Shown: positions 22,350 through 34,151, counted from the first letter of the stretch. The stretch is 64,000 nucleotides of DNA from Molossus alvarezi (GCA_037176705.1 CM073886.1:130044001-130108000); one strand, 5' to 3'. The notes: generated from the sequence alone by a model not told the origin. Made by a program: numbers and translations.

Positions 22350-24002
22350 GTATCCGTGTACTTTTGTAATGACTACTCCTTCTCAGTTTATTAATAGCTC
22401 TATGGTCTTTAAACATTCTAGACTGCCGGCTCCCTTAATTCTGCTTTATCTAGAGTATTACATGTAATGATTTACGGTTTCTCTCTTATTTTAGTTGTGC
22501 TATTTATGTTTGGCTATTTTTGTCTGTGAGATTATCTCAGGAATTTGACTAGTGTCACAGAGGGTGGCAGGGCCAACATCCAGCCCTGACGCGTGCAGTT
22601 TCTCATGGTTTTGAGGTGCAGCGTGCCCCTGGGAAAAGACCCCGAGTCTCACAGACTGGCTCTGACCAACTAGTTGTTCTCTCCCCATTGAGTGACTTTG
22701 TCCCTTAGGGGCTTGACACTGCTCCGCGATAAAATACCTTCTCCTTGATTATGGCCATGAAACTACAGTCTGCGAGTGAGGGAGGAGGGCCCGCCAGGGG
22801 CCAGCTGGGCTTCATGCCCCTGCTGTCTGTATGGCAAGGGTGTGGGTCGGCCCTGCGACTCTTGCCCTGAAGCCGTGAGCTGGCGGGGAGGGTCCAGGTG
22901 GGAAATGCAGTGACGAAGGGCCCCCCTGCCTCAGGTGGCCCTGCTCGAGCTCCCTTTGGGCTGCCGGCCGCTCTCCCTGTCCATGTCCTCAGGTCGACGC
23001 ACCCCCTGTGACTCGTGAGAGTTCCAGGTTGGACTGCAGTGACAGCACCAACAGCCTCCGACACAGTCGTGTTAGGGACCGAAAGTCAAAGGACACGCAC
23101 TCGAAATGGGTTTGTGGCATTACTGCAGACAGGAAAGCAAAGTTGTAAGCAGTGAGTGTCCAGCTGCGGGCTCCGGTTAAATCCATGAGTAGCTTGTTTA
23201 CTGGAACAAGATAAAGATTTCAATATCTAAGCATTGCTGTAGATGCCTCTCAAGAAACAGTATTAAGGGGGAAAAACAAGGTACAGAAAATATGATACAT
23301 GTGGAAAACAAAACATACATATATGTTGATGAACATACATGAGTTTAAAAATCTAACTAAGTCTAGAAAAATGAGGTGTAATAGGTTTTTTGAGGAAGGT
23401 CTCTATATGGGGACATTTATACATTATCATTTAACATTTAAAATACACAGATGCGTGATTTAAGAATTTAAAAACTTACTTTGCTAATATCACATAAAGA
23501 GATGTACTTTATAAAACATATGTGTCACACATGCACACGAAAAGAGAATACTTATGAGCACTTTACATTCTGGTAGAAGACATTACATAGGATTGCATTT
23601 AAACTTCAATGGTAATTAACAAAGGTCAGAAAGAAACATTAAACGGGACAGTTTACAAATATAATTTAATGATTATATTGCAGCAGTTCCCCTTTGCTTT
23701 ATGATGTTATTGGGAGTTCGTAGGAGCTAATACTTTACTTCATTTTCATGATATGTTTAAGTTGCCTACTAAATAATGTCTTCATATGACATAACCTGTG
23801 TCAAAAAGCAATCTGCGTGCCAACAGCAATGTGGCCGGGGGTGGTGTGGAGCAACCTCGCCGAGCAGAACAAAAAGCTCTGTTGAGATGAGATACACCGG
23901 GGCTTCCCTTGTCAGAGGATAGACGGAGGGAAGACAAAAGCCAATATTCAAATTATGTGATCCACTTGTTCCCTTCTGACGACAGATTGTCAACGTGAGA
24001 AA
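22350..24002. other. Unassigned DNA, GC-rich at 22700-23190
   Basis: No gene recognised. The GC-richer part contains a 119-codon minus-strand frame without known domains. From 23200 to 23990 the DNA is AT-rich. A CCAAT box-like word at 23941 lies just before the CpG island. Confidence 0.4.
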
Positions 24003-24430
24003 GACGATGGGGAAGACAGTCCCATGGAGACGTCAGTTTCGTCAGCGGATCCAAGTGCCACGCGACGGCCTGGGGCTCCAGCCGCGTCACCACGGAGCCC
24101 CTTCCCTCCCGGGCGTCCGGCGCCACTGCGAACTGTTTCCGTGACCCGTCCGGAGACCTGCATTGAACGGTGACTGTATGCAGGGCTTCGTCTATCGGAA
24201 GCGCCCTGGCTACCTGCCATCAGACTGTTTGCGAGAGTGGTGGACCCGAGAGCCCGCCGGTGGAGACCGCGGCTGTGCGCGCACGGAGGGCGCCCGTCTG
24301 GGAACGTGCTCGCCGGCTGCACCCCGCCCCCTCGGAGCCTGCAACTCATTTCCCGCGAGTTCACTAGTAACCTTGATGGCAAGTGATGGGTGGTTGTGGA
24401 AAACCCACGGCGGTGCTCGGGACACCAGCA
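24003..24430. promoter_or_regulatory. CpG island candidate
   Basis: By hand count 24001-24360 holds 40 CpGs, with GC content near 62 percent by eye, so the observed/expected CpG ratio is close to 1, against strong CpG depletion around it. A GC box-like 'accccgcccc' lies at 24321-24330. No gene or known repeat covers it. It could be a promoter of an unseen transcript, an orphan island, or a CpG-rich repeat unknown to me. Strand of any transcript is unknown. Confidence 0.6.
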
Positions 24431-25689
24431 GACACAACAAACTAGGTTAAAATGCGCATCGCTGTTGGGGCAGCTGGCGGTCTCCCCGAGTTGAGGATGG
24501 GGCACAGGCTGTTCCCCAGCAGCTGCGCCCTGCTCTGCTTTCGTTCCTCAGAGGCCGATCACGTTGGTAGCTGCAGTAAATTACTCGTTTTATTCTAGAA
24601 CCTTGGGATTGAATTTTGAGTTTTTGAATATAGGCCTACGAGAGCGGAAAGCTAACCGGAGAAATGAGAGAATCCGGCAGGTGGGGAGGACGGGGCTGTG
24701 AGCCGCAGAGGGACGGAGAGCCAGGTGGGGCGGAGAGAATGCTGACATTCCCAGCAGAGTAAGGCCCTTCTTCGCCTGAGGCCCGGAAACTCCTGTGCTT
24801 GTGAATCCCGAAGCCATGAACGTCATCGCCCAGTACCCTCCAGTCCCTCACATTTTAGATGCAGAAATACCAGGTCTGTCCTTTCCAAACTCCCCTCCGG
24901 TCTCCTTTCAGGAATCCCAGAGGAGTGGGTGCCGGAGTTAGCCCGGGACCCGCCCGCGGACGGAGGCGAGCCCCTGGCCTGTCCCCTGCCTTCCTGAAGG
25001 TCAAGTTGGGAGTGGGACATCGGCCGTTCCCATCTCCGCCACTGGCCAGCGGCAGGATGGGGCAGAGTCTGGTGGGTTCCCGGATGCCCACGAGGCCGGG
25101 CACATAGCACGTGCCTGTTGACAGAGCTGGGGCGCGGCTCTGGGCTCAGGGCCACAGGCCTGAATCGCTTTGCGGAAATGGTGCAGGGAGTTAGGGGCGG
25201 GCCTGCAGAGGGGTTTCTGAAGGGACTGGCACCCCCACGCTCCATCTGGGCTGCCACTTGGGCCAAGGGGACTTTGTGGAAAGACACTGCTCCCAACACG
25301 GGACAGCTGGGCGGTGCACCTCATGGTGCTGGGCTGTTGGGGAACTGGCAGCCTGTCCAGGTACCTGGAGACCCCTGGTCTACTTCATTTCCCTTGTAAG
25401 TCCAAGCACAGTAGTGTTCCCAGCCGTGCGCAGTTAGAATGTGAATGGACCCCCTGCAAGGTTCCTGAGGCCATCGGATGAAGCAACTCCTCAGTGGGCT
25501 GTGGCCCCTGTCCTCCAGGGGTGTCCGCATGCCCAGGGGGCTAGTTAATGTCAGCACCACCCCTGGAAAGTCCGGAACTACCCCTTCCCTCCAACGCTAT
25601 GAGCGACTCATCCGTGACCGGTTCCTGCAAACCGCCCACCACGGTAGCTTTGCTTGGTGTGGGCTTCCTCCTCCGTTGTTCTCTGCCAA
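24431..25689. other. GC-rich unique DNA beside the CpG island
   Basis: Moderate CpG density continues to about 25220. Many overlapping frames occur on both strands (up to 158 codons on the minus strand at 24823-25299), which is typical of GC-rich non-coding DNA. None shows a recognisable domain, so I call no gene, but an exon cannot be excluded. Confidence 0.4.
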
Positions 25690-25803
25690 CAGGGGTAATG
25701 CTGGTTCCTGCCTCGTGGGTGAGAATTACCCAGGCAACATGCGGGAAGTACTTCAAACAATGTCCGGCATGTAATAGGCACTCAATAAATGTTAACTAGT
25801 CCT
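25690..25803 (+). mobile_element. MIR SINE 3' end
   Basis: 'gtccggcatgtaataggcac' followed by 'tcaataaatgttaactag' is the characteristic MIR 3' end ('ctggcacatagtaggcgctcaataaatg'). Confidence 0.65.
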
Positions 25804-25863
25804 ATTAGTGTTCTTCTTTTATTGGTGTTACTACCTGTGTCTTATTTTTGTTATGGTTTTCCC

Positions 25864-26075
25864 CTTTTTATTAAATGTATTGGGGTGACACTGGTGAATA
25901 ATGTTATACAGGCTTCAGGTGCACCCTCCCACAACACATCACCTGTACACTGCATTGTGTGCTCACCACCCGAGCCAAGACTCGGTCCACCACCACGTGT
26001 CTCCCCTGCACCCTCCTCACCTCCTTCTGCGTCCCTCCCCCCAACAGTCCCCACACTGTTGCCTGCTGTTTTTGT
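25864..26075 (-). mobile_element. L1 3' end fragment
   Basis: 'tgtattggggtgacactggt', 'cttcaggtgcaccctccc', 'tgcattgtgtgctcaccacc' and the C-rich tract that follows are an inverted L1 3' end. Confidence 0.65.
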
Positions 26076-27246
26076 TGATTCTGAATCCCTGACGTTTAAA
26101 GGTATCTCAACCCCGGTCACTAGGATGCGGAGCCCGAGGAAAGACCTACATGACAGTGTTTTATTGGGGGAAGAGAGCCCAGTGTCAAACAATCAAGAAT
26201 AGAGGAGAGAAGGGAATAAGGGAGGGGAGAACAGGGACCTAATAAAGGGGCAGTTCTAAGAGCTCTAAGGAGAGGTGCACTCTTGAGCTGCTCTCTCAGG
26301 AGACCTTATAACTGCACCTTAAAACCTTAACCAGGAGAGGCAGAGAGCTGGCCTTGTCCACTGCCTCGGGCAAAGGTCACACGCACTGTGCTGACCTCCT
26401 GCCGTGCACCTCTAGGCTACTGATAAAGAAGCCCCCAAAACCAGCAGCAGCCAAGTGCCAGGTCCCGGGGAGCCAGTAAGCCAGCAGCCGGTGTTTTCCT
26501 GTCCACATCAGCCAGCAGCCATGCACAGCTGGGGGGTCAGCATTCCTGAGTGGGTGCTGAGTGGGTACCGGGCACCTTGAGCTTCAGCAGCAGGGAGCCC
26601 TGACATAGAAGGTGACAGGTGTGCCGGCAGAGACAAGGCTCTGGTGTGTCATTTCCTGGTCCACCGTGACATGAGGAAACTGAAGCACCTGCCCCATCCT
26701 GCTCATCTGTGAAACAAGTAGCATCCCACCAAGGTCACTTCCTCCCCCTCTGCTCCACGAAGTGGCCAAGGAGCTCAAAGAGCCTCCCGTCAGCGAAGAG
26801 CCAAACCATTCCCGTGGGGTTGCAAGTGGGTTCCAGATGATCTCCCTGGAGGAACGTAGACACGTCTGGCAGAACAAATGGCCGAGGAAATCTGGAAAGT
26901 CACAGAATGTGGTCCAACAAAATCAGAGAAGCCTACAACACACCTGAACACTAATTGTGGCTCCTGACAACCACAGAGGGTCGAGGATTGTAGCTTGCAG
27001 TCAAAGAGGAAGAGAGGCATTTTCTTCCCGAGTTCTCACCCAACCCCAAAGAATGACTTTGGGGAAACCCACTTGGGTCAAAGACACACCTATGAATCAA
27101 TGGTTTTATTTAAAGAAATAAGGGCCTTCTAGCCATCTGGATTGATTTGTGTGCTCAAACTCAAGGAATGCAGAAGCATGGTTCACAAACATGGGAAGTC
27201 ATTGCTCAATAAAAGGATGTGAGATAGAACGACACAACCTATGAGT
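26076..27246. other. Unassigned unique DNA
   Basis: No gene or repeat recognised. It is fairly even in base composition, with a purine-rich part near 26190-26240. Confidence 0.35.
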
Positions 27247-27326
27247 CATCTCTCTCTTCTCTCTTCTCTCTCTTTCTCTCTCTCTTCTCTTCTCTTCTCT
27301 TCTCTTCTCTTCTCTTCTCTTCTCTT

Positions 27327-27373
<47 letters not shown>
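27247..27373. repeat. Polypyrimidine microsatellite (TCTTC)n(TC)n
   Basis: About 125 pyrimidines: 'tcttctcttctcttctctt' units followed by a pure (TC) run. Confidence 0.98.
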
Positions 27374-27374
<1 letters not shown>

Positions 27375-27957
27375 GGCTCTGAATCTCTTTCAGGGTTTTG
27401 TTTGTTTGTATTTTCACATTTAAAACATCACTATGTGTTTATTAGATTTATTTATTTTAAAAATACTTCTATAATAAAGTTGGTGGGTCCTTGCTACCTA
27501 AACCATCAGGTCTTTCAGGGGGATTTTCTATTATCTCCTTGCAAATGTCAGGTCTTAGTGCAACCATCCCATTGCCCTTCACGCCACAGGAATCGATCAC
27601 TTGTCTAGCTCATCTCCCACTCTTGGTATCCTGGAATATTTTTATGTTTTTGTTTTCTGTGAAATTCATTTACTCAGAAGCTCTGTCTGTTCCCCATGTA
27701 AGGTTGGCTGCAAGTCCCTCAGCTCTGTGGAGTTCCACTACCAGCCAGATGCCATGTGCATTGTTCCTTCCCGAAATTCCCTCATATTTGGGCTTGCTCT
27801 TGGCACTGTTTGTTTTTTCTTTCCAGAAATACATGTTTTGTTTTTTTTCTCATTTTTTTAAATATTTATCCTGCCATCTTAATAGGGTCTGAGAGAGAGA
27901 GGGACTAAATAATTGTGCTCCATGGGCACCGCAGGGCAGTGAATTCTCATTCCTCTT
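27374..27957. other. Unassigned DNA, possible L2 relic
   Basis: Phrases such as 'ccatgtgcattgttccttcc' and the C/T-rich text at 27510-27790 faintly recall an L2 3' region, but I cannot align them. No gene. Confidence 0.3.
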
Positions 27958-27970
27958 TGAAAAGTCCTTT

Positions 27971-28218
27971 TTTTTTTTATCCTCACCCGAGGACATTTTT
28001 TTTTTTTTTTTGTTCAGGTAGAGTGGGAGAGAGAGAGAGGAAGAGAGAGAGAGAGAAACATCGATGTGAAAGGGACACATCGAGTGGCTGCCACCCGCAC
28101 GACCGACCAGGGCCGGGGACAAACTACAACCGAGGTACGTGCCCTTAGTGGGAACCAAACCCAGGTCTCTCGGGACCGTAGGCTGATGCTCTAACCACTG
28201 AGCCAAACCGGCCAGGGC
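27971..28218 (-). mobile_element. Young Ves SINE with perfect target-site duplication
   Basis: 'tcctcacccgaggacatttt' left, head complement 'gagccaaaccggccagggc' right. A 13-base direct repeat 'tgaaaagtccttt' flanks it (27958-27970 and 28219-28231). Belongs with the young long subfamily. Confidence 0.97.
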
Positions 28219-28231
28219 TGAAAAGTCCTTT

Positions 28232-29039
28232 CAAACAACTGTCTAATAATATGTATGCATGTTCTTTGGGAACTTTTGGCAACCCAAGTGAAGATGCATC
28301 TTTAATTTCTGGATTTTCTGTCTGTTGTATTTAATATTGATTCACAACTAAATAAATCAATAAAATGTTTTAGCTTCTCATTTCTTCTTCATGCAGAGAG
28401 GGTCATTCTCACCAGCAGAATCACAATCAATGAGTACAAACAGATATTATTTCATCACTAATGATGGCCATTATGTTTTCAAAGCACAGCTCAACAACCA
28501 TCTATTTCTTCATCCATATCTGTACAAAAAGGTAATTATAAAACGTCCAGCTTCCCTGATCTGGAATAAAAAGTATAGATTTAATATGGATGATAATGTA
28601 TACAAAGTATCTTGTAAAACCACTGGGTAAAAAACAAATCAAGGTTCTCTTTGAATCGTCTTTCAACAGATCAATTTACATGTTGTTCAAAATCATTTAA
28701 AGAATAACTTGTGAAAACCTTTTTGGAATATATTTAGGAGACAAAGTTATGGCAAAATGGAATAAAATATTAAAAAGGAAATCTTGTATTTAATTGAAAA
28801 ACAAAACTTGACACCTTTGTTGAATTGTGTTCATTTTATGTCAATATTACAGCAGAAGTGTTGTATTTTGAGAAGTTGATTTTCTATATGTTGTATTCAT
28901 CATGTTCTGGGAACTATACTATAAAATTTAACAGAATAAAGTGGCTTATATTTTCTGTAGAAACAATTCTGCATTTTCAAGTTGGATTCTAGATAAAAAA
29001 TACAAAATTAAACCTTAACAGAGAATAATTCATGGCAGG
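28232..29039. other. Unassigned AT-rich DNA
   Basis: No gene or clear repeat recognised. Confidence 0.4.
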
Positions 29040-29275
29040 TTGCTATCAATCTGGATACTAATATAACCAAAAGGTTAGGATATATGTAATAGCACTGAAG
29101 AATCTCAAAAAACATTTTGATAAGTTAATGAAGCCATTCTGAAGTGGAATTTGGGTAGATGAAAATGTTTTAAGTCTAGTGTTGATTCCATGATTTTGCA
29201 CATTTATCAAAACTGATTAAACTGTACTCTCAAAATTTATAGTATTTATATTGTGCCTCAATTAAAAGAAAAACA
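29040..29275 (+). mobile_element. Old L1M 3' end
   Basis: 'tagatgaaaatgttttaag', 'cacatttatcaaaactgatt', 'aaactgtactctcaaaattt' and 'tattgtgcctcaattaaaag' follow the 3' end of ancient L1M elements and finish in an A-rich tail. Confidence 0.6.
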
Positions 29276-29539
29276 AAGAATAATAATCTCCATTAATGAC
29301 TTGCAGTCATTCTTACAATAAAGATCAATACCATTACCATATTCTATATGGATATGCAGTATTCATTTCATGTCACCCTTGAAATTCATCTTATTTAATG
29401 TACTTTTTGTTCTTTGTCCTGTTACACTGTCTTTCTAAATTCCCATGCTCCAGCTCCCCTCCCCCATTATAGGTAGAAATATGCTATTACTTCTGATTGC
29501 AAAACTCCTCCCTGACTTCTATCTACTGCATCATCAATT

Positions 29540-29720
29540 AATACTCTTTCTTTAAGATGAGAACAAAAATCACTTCCACAGGGATCTTCCCTGACCACTG
29601 ATATTTAATTAGTTCCCAGAGAACAGACCCTCCAAACCACCTCTTTTACCTCTGGAATGCTTTTCATGGTGTAAGTTACATAGAGTTTGTTTTCTCCTTA
29701 TCATCCTGCATGCCTTTCTG
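29540..29720 (+). mobile_element. L2 LINE fragment
   Basis: 'cacagggatcttccctgacc', 'cctctggaatgcttttcatg' and 'gtaagttacatagagtttg' match the L2 3' region ('gaggccttccctgaccacc' and following). Confidence 0.5.
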
Positions 29721-31184
29721 CACCCTGACACTCACAGTGGGAGGAGGAGAGGGTTTGGGAAGGGAAGGACAGCTAATCAGAACATATACATTTCTGTAGT
29801 GAGAACTACCCGAGAGATACGCCACCGGAGGTAATCTGGCCTCTGTGGAAGGTTCACCCGAGGCTAAATTACAGAGAAATCCTACCCCTTCTCTCCTTTC
29901 TTCTACCCCAGGCCCCTATCTATTGGTGGAAGTGATAAATAAGTGATAATTCACACAAGAAGCTGACTTTAAAAGAGAGGGTTGGTGTTAAGAAAGAATA
30001 AGGGATAAGAAACAAAGGGAGTATAGAGAAGGTCTACCAGGAGATTTTTTTTTTCTGATGACAATGTGTTGATTATATGGGACCAAGAATTAAGTCCTGT
30101 AGGCATGTGGTACAGGGGAACAGAGCGAAATATCTGAATCTCTACCCATTTCTGATTATGTCTGGAATAGATATAAGACTCACATCAAAAAGAAGGAAAC
30201 TGGACATCACACAGGATTTTCTGCCTCTGTTTTTCAAGCAGTATCAATGCATAAAATCGTTTATATCTCCCGTTAATAATAAAGGGGATAGAGCGAAGTT
30301 TGTTATTAAGTAATTGTTTCATAACATGGGTAGATGGTTAATTATCGCCCTGAGATCAAACTCAGTCTTCCTTGTTTGCTGTGCTGTTTGTCATGTCTAG
30401 CATCTTGACTTGCACTCAATGAATATCATTAAATTAAATTATATTTTGTTGGAATAGAAATTCATTTTAACACTGCTCAAACTTTGCTTATCTGCTCTAT
30501 ATCTAGGTTAGACCACGAATGCTCAGATTTGTCTCACTATTGGATATTTGAGAAAAGATGTGTAGAATCAAAGCAAGTTTTAATCCACTATGATTCAATT
30601 TTGGTTGTGATTAAACTAGTCAAAACTTGTCAACATTTATTCTTATTTAAATATTCAGGAAATATATTACTCAAATCAAGCAAATTAAGTAAATAAACTC
30701 TATTGCTTGAAAAATCAAGTACAAAATATAGACTTAAAAGAGGAAGATGAATTACTGCTCTGTGTTTTTAACTATACAGTCTGTATTAGGTGCCATGGTT
30801 AATTAAGATGGATTTTTTTAAAGGTAATATTAAAATATTATATTTTCACTGATGATATTTTACAGAAATTATAAAATAAAAAATGGAAACTACTGTAAAG
30901 CTGTGATTGAGGAGCTCATCTTTGAGAGATCGACATGAAAATTTATTTGTGTAGATAAAAAATCATGGGAGTAGTCAACTTTGTAAGATTCCACCTAATA
31001 CTCTTGCTCTCTCCCAGAATACCACTAAATTGACAAAATATATTTTAAAGAGGCGAAACGTGATAAAAAGAATTAACAAAACAAATGAATAAAAACAAAG
31101 CAGGGAGAATCGGGTCAAGATTCCAGCAGAGAGGCAAATGGCACACGTAGTACCAGACTGAAGAAAACTGAGTCTCAAATCTGC
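29721..31184. other. Unassigned AT-rich DNA
   Basis: No gene or clear repeat in 1.4 kb apart from short A/T runs. Confidence 0.4.
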
Positions 31185-31665
31185 AGTGGGATCATACAGC
31201 CAGAGTATGTTTGGTTTTGTAAGAAACCATCGACGTATCTTCCAAAGTGGGTGCACCCATTCTGAACTCTCGCAGCGGTGAGCGAGAGTTCCTGCTGCTC
31301 CACATCCTCATCAGCATTTGGTGGTGTCAGTGCTCTGAACTGGGCCGTTCCGACAGGCCCAGTGTTCTCATCGGCGCCTCCCTAGTGGCATTCAAACGGC
31401 ATGGCATGTCTTTTCCTGCGCTTGTTTCCTATCTGCATATTCTCTTTAGTGAGGTGTGGGTTTGGATCTTTTGCCTCTTTTTAAATCTAGCTGTTTATTT
31501 TCCTATTGTTAAATTTTAAAAGATTTTCGTATATTTTTAAAAACAGTCCTTTATCTGGTATGAATTTTGAAACTGTTCTCTCCCAGTCTATGGTATGTCT
31601 TTTTGTTCTCTTCAAAGGGTCCTTCACATAGCAGACATTTTTTAATTTAAATGAAGTTCAGAGAG
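31185..31665 (-). mobile_element. Old L1 ORF2 3' fragment, inverted
   Basis: 'tccaaagtgggtgcacccat', 'cctgctgctccacatcctca', 'gcatttggtggtgtcagtgc', 'tttgcctctttttaaatcta' and 'ctctcccagtctatggtatg' follow the inverted end of L1 ORF2. Many stops; pseudogenised. Confidence 0.8.
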
Positions 31666-31914
31666 AGAGGGAGGGGTTTCAAAAAGAGTGGCAGATGTAA
31701 TTGGCCCATGGATTGGATGAAATAAAATATATAAGAAGCTCAGTATGTTTTTAAAAGGTATTGCAGAAGGAAAAACCCATGCCAGGAGAACAGGCTAAGA
31801 AAGATACGATATCCAAAACATTTCCAATACCCATTCCATATGTACCTAGGAAGATAATAAAAAAGCAAGGGCTTAGCAAGGTCTAAGGTAAGGGCCATAA
31901 AGAGAAATGGCTCA
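31666..31914. other. Unassigned A-rich DNA
   Basis: Nothing recognised. Confidence 0.4.
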
Positions 31915-32132
31915 GCCCCGGCTGGTGTGGCTCAGTTGGTTGAGCATTGTCCCATACACCGAAAGGGCACTGTTTCGATGCCCAGTGAGGGCACACACCC
32001 AGGTTTTAGGGTCAGTTCCTGCTCGGGTTACATGGCGTGGGTGGCGACTGATTGATGTTTCTCTCTCACATCAGTGTTTCTCTCTCTCTCTCCCTCTCCT
32101 TTCCTCTCTCTCTCTTAAAAAAAAAAAAAAAA
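31915..32132 (+). mobile_element. Ves SINE (short type, diverged)
   Basis: Head 'ccccggctggtgtggctcag', middle 'tgcccagtgagggcacacac', body 'tgattgatgtttctctctca', a CT-rich end and a 17-base A run. It is followed at once by a second SINE head. Confidence 0.93.
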
Positions 32133-32135
32133 GAC

Positions 32136-32239
32136 GCCCTGGCCAGTTTGGCTCAGCGGTTGGAGCATCGGCTTGCGGACCAGAGAGTCCCGGGTTCGGT
32201 TCCTACTAGGGGCACGTACCAAAAAAAGAAGAAAAAGAA
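32136..32239 (+). mobile_element. tRNA-head-only SINE following a Ves copy
   Basis: 'gccctggccagtttggctca' through 'cccgggttcggttcctact' to 'ggggcacgtacc' (ending 32220) is the Ves tRNA-like head alone. It passes directly into 'aaaaaaagaagaaaaag' with no body or tail. A second copy with the same breakpoint lies at 46265. The element sits on the A tail of the preceding Ves, either as a dimer or as a separate insertion. Confidence 0.85.
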
Positions 32240-32438
32240 CAATGGCTTGAGGATTACCCCCATTCTCAGTTATTTCAGATAAGTCTCTGCTTTGTTTCTC
32301 TCCTTCCCATTTCTAAAAATGAGTGTTTTTTCCTCCTATTCCACAGTTGCATATTGGCTATGAGTGTGTGGTGGGGGCGGAGGGTGCTCAGTGGAGAGGA
32401 GACATTTTCTTTATTGTTGCTGTTCACAGATTTCTGGA
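32240..32438. other. Unassigned DNA with a minus-strand polyadenylation signal
   Basis: An AATAAA signal on the minus strand lies at 32410-32415, 23 bases beyond the stop of the long minus-strand frame. No poly(A) tract follows. Confidence 0.4.
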
Positions 32439-33305
32439 TCAAGAGCAATCAGATCTGTATGTCACATACTCTATCACAAAATTCTTGACGTTGTGCTGAT
32501 TGGAAGGGATTCTAGTTTTGTCCCCTGGGAGGAAAGGGAGTGAGCGGCACTCTGACTGCAATGTGCCTGTCATTGTCCTGCTATGAAATGACAATGGCTG
32601 TGACTTGAACCTCCACCTTGCACGGTGAGTGTATATGGGGAGGGTCGATAGCATGGCCTTGGGTTCACACGTCTTCTGATCAAGATGAATGATACCCAAA
32701 GAGCTGCATCTGAAGAGCTGCCCGAGGAATGGGGGCGGCCTCCAGAACCGATTACACACTCCGGATTCGGGCCCGGGCCTGGTGCTGGACGGGACGAGAA
32801 TTTGCATGTACAGTTCTTCCGAAGGGTGAACTTGGTTGACATATGCAGGGAACGTAACTAATCTGTAGCCACAGGACAAACTGGAGAGTCTCACACACGG
32901 CACAAAGTCCTTTGTCACTCTTCCCTGAGCTTGGACGGGTGTTGGCCACCGATCTATGGAGAAAGAGATGCTGTGTGGCTTCAGTAGCTCCATCATAAAG
33001 ACCCTGTAGCTATGACTTTGTCTTCTTCTCTTGAGACACTTACTCTGACTAAATCCAGATGTTGCGTAAGAAGTTCCAAGCCTCCTCCCGGAAAGGCCAG
33101 TGGAGTCCGTGGGTTCTGAGCTCCTGCTGAGCACCAGCCCTGTCAGCAGCATCTCCAGCAGTGAAAGCGACCCGTCCTTGACATTTCGCTTAGCTAAGCC
33201 TTCGGAGGAGCCCGCCCCAGCCATGACATGCCTGTGGACGCCAGGGGATCCCCAGGTGAAACTGCCCCACAGACACCCTCCTGAATTTATGACCCACAAA
33301 ATCAT
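32439..33305 (-). other. Unexplained 288-codon open frame
   Basis: This is the longest frame in the window and runs ATG to stop without interruption. I recognise no domain, signal peptide or family; composition is rich in serine, arginine and proline. The start context is weak, no CpG promoter adjoins it, and no poly(A) tract marks a processed pseudogene. It may be a chance frame, part of an old retroviral or LTR-type repeat (a polyadenylation signal follows), or a terminal exon. I do not call it a gene. Confidence 0.2.
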
Positions 33306-33384
33306 GACAGCATTAACAAATGACTGGTCTCTGCCATGAAGTTTTGGAACAGTGTGTTATACAGAACATCTGCCTGTTTATTCT

Positions 33385-33700
33385 CAGAGAGCAGCCAGAA
33401 TGCTCTTTTTAACCAGTTAAGCAAGACCACGTTCCAGCTAGGCTGGAAGACCCTGCAATGGAGTGGGTCCCCATGTCATCAGAGGGAACAGCAAACCCCT
33501 GCCCGGAGGGCCATTCTCTGACCTCCTGGCTTCTCCCCCGCCTCAGTTCGCCCCCCTGCAGCAATGCTGGCCTCCTCACTGGTCACACGGCCTGCCCGTG
33601 GATTTCCCACCAACGGCCTTTCTGCAGCTGCTCCCTCAGTTCACGCCCACATGTCCACTTGGTGAGCCCCCCGTGTCATACGATTGCCTTTCCACTGAGG
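33385..33700 (+). mobile_element. Probable L2 LINE fragment
   Basis: 'agccagaatgctctttttaa', 'aagaccacgttccagctagg', 'tctgacctcctggcttctcc' and 'ggcctttctgcagctgctcc' follow L2 3' text (consensus-like 'agccagagtgatctttttaa', 'cagggcctttgcacttgct'). The minisatellite starts just after. Confidence 0.55.
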
Positions 33701-33711
33701 CCTGCCCGAGC

Positions 33712-34035
33712 CTGCACCCCTGACCCCCACTGTCCCCACTGCACCCCTGACCCCCACTGTCCCCACTGCACCCCTGACCCCCACTGTCCCCACTGCACCC
33801 CTGACCTCCACTGTCCCCACTGCACCCCTGACCCCCACTGTCCCCACTGCACCCCTGACCCCCACTGTCCCCACTGCACCCCTGACCCCCACTGTCCCCA
33901 CTGCACCCCTGACCTCCACTGTCCCCACTGCACCCCTGACCCCCACTGTCCCCACTGCACCCCTGACCCCCACTGTCCCCACTGCACCCCTGACCCCCAC
34001 TGTCCCCACTGCACCCCTGACCCCCACTGTCCTGC
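33712..34035. repeat. 27-bp minisatellite, 12 units
   Basis: Unit 'cctgacccccactgtcccca' plus 'ctgcacc', repeated 12 times with almost no divergence. Units 4 and 8 share a C-to-T change (gacctcc at 33803 and 33911, 108 bases apart), a four-unit higher-order period. Since 27 is divisible by three and the unit lacks stops, one plus frame and all three minus frames stay open; these are not genes. Confidence 0.98.
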
Positions 34036-34151
34036 CCTAATTCCACTCACTTTCTCTGGCACGAGCACCTTCCGCCGCCCCTGGTTATTACGGTCAGCAT
34101 TCACTTTCAGCTCAGCTTGACAAACATGACATCAGTGAAGCAGGAGCTATC

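Noticed and set aside
22789..22802. CTCF-like 'ccgccaggggccag'
   Set aside because: Two core mismatches, including a key G, so support is too weak to list as a site.
33712..34035. Regular array resembling CRISPR repeats
   Set aside because: Units are directly tandem without spacers, in a mammalian genome.
33458..34120. 220-codon Pro/His/Cys-rich frame and overlapping minus frames
   Set aside because: The 27-bp repeat unit is divisible by three and lacks stops, so one plus frame and three minus frames stay open automatically.
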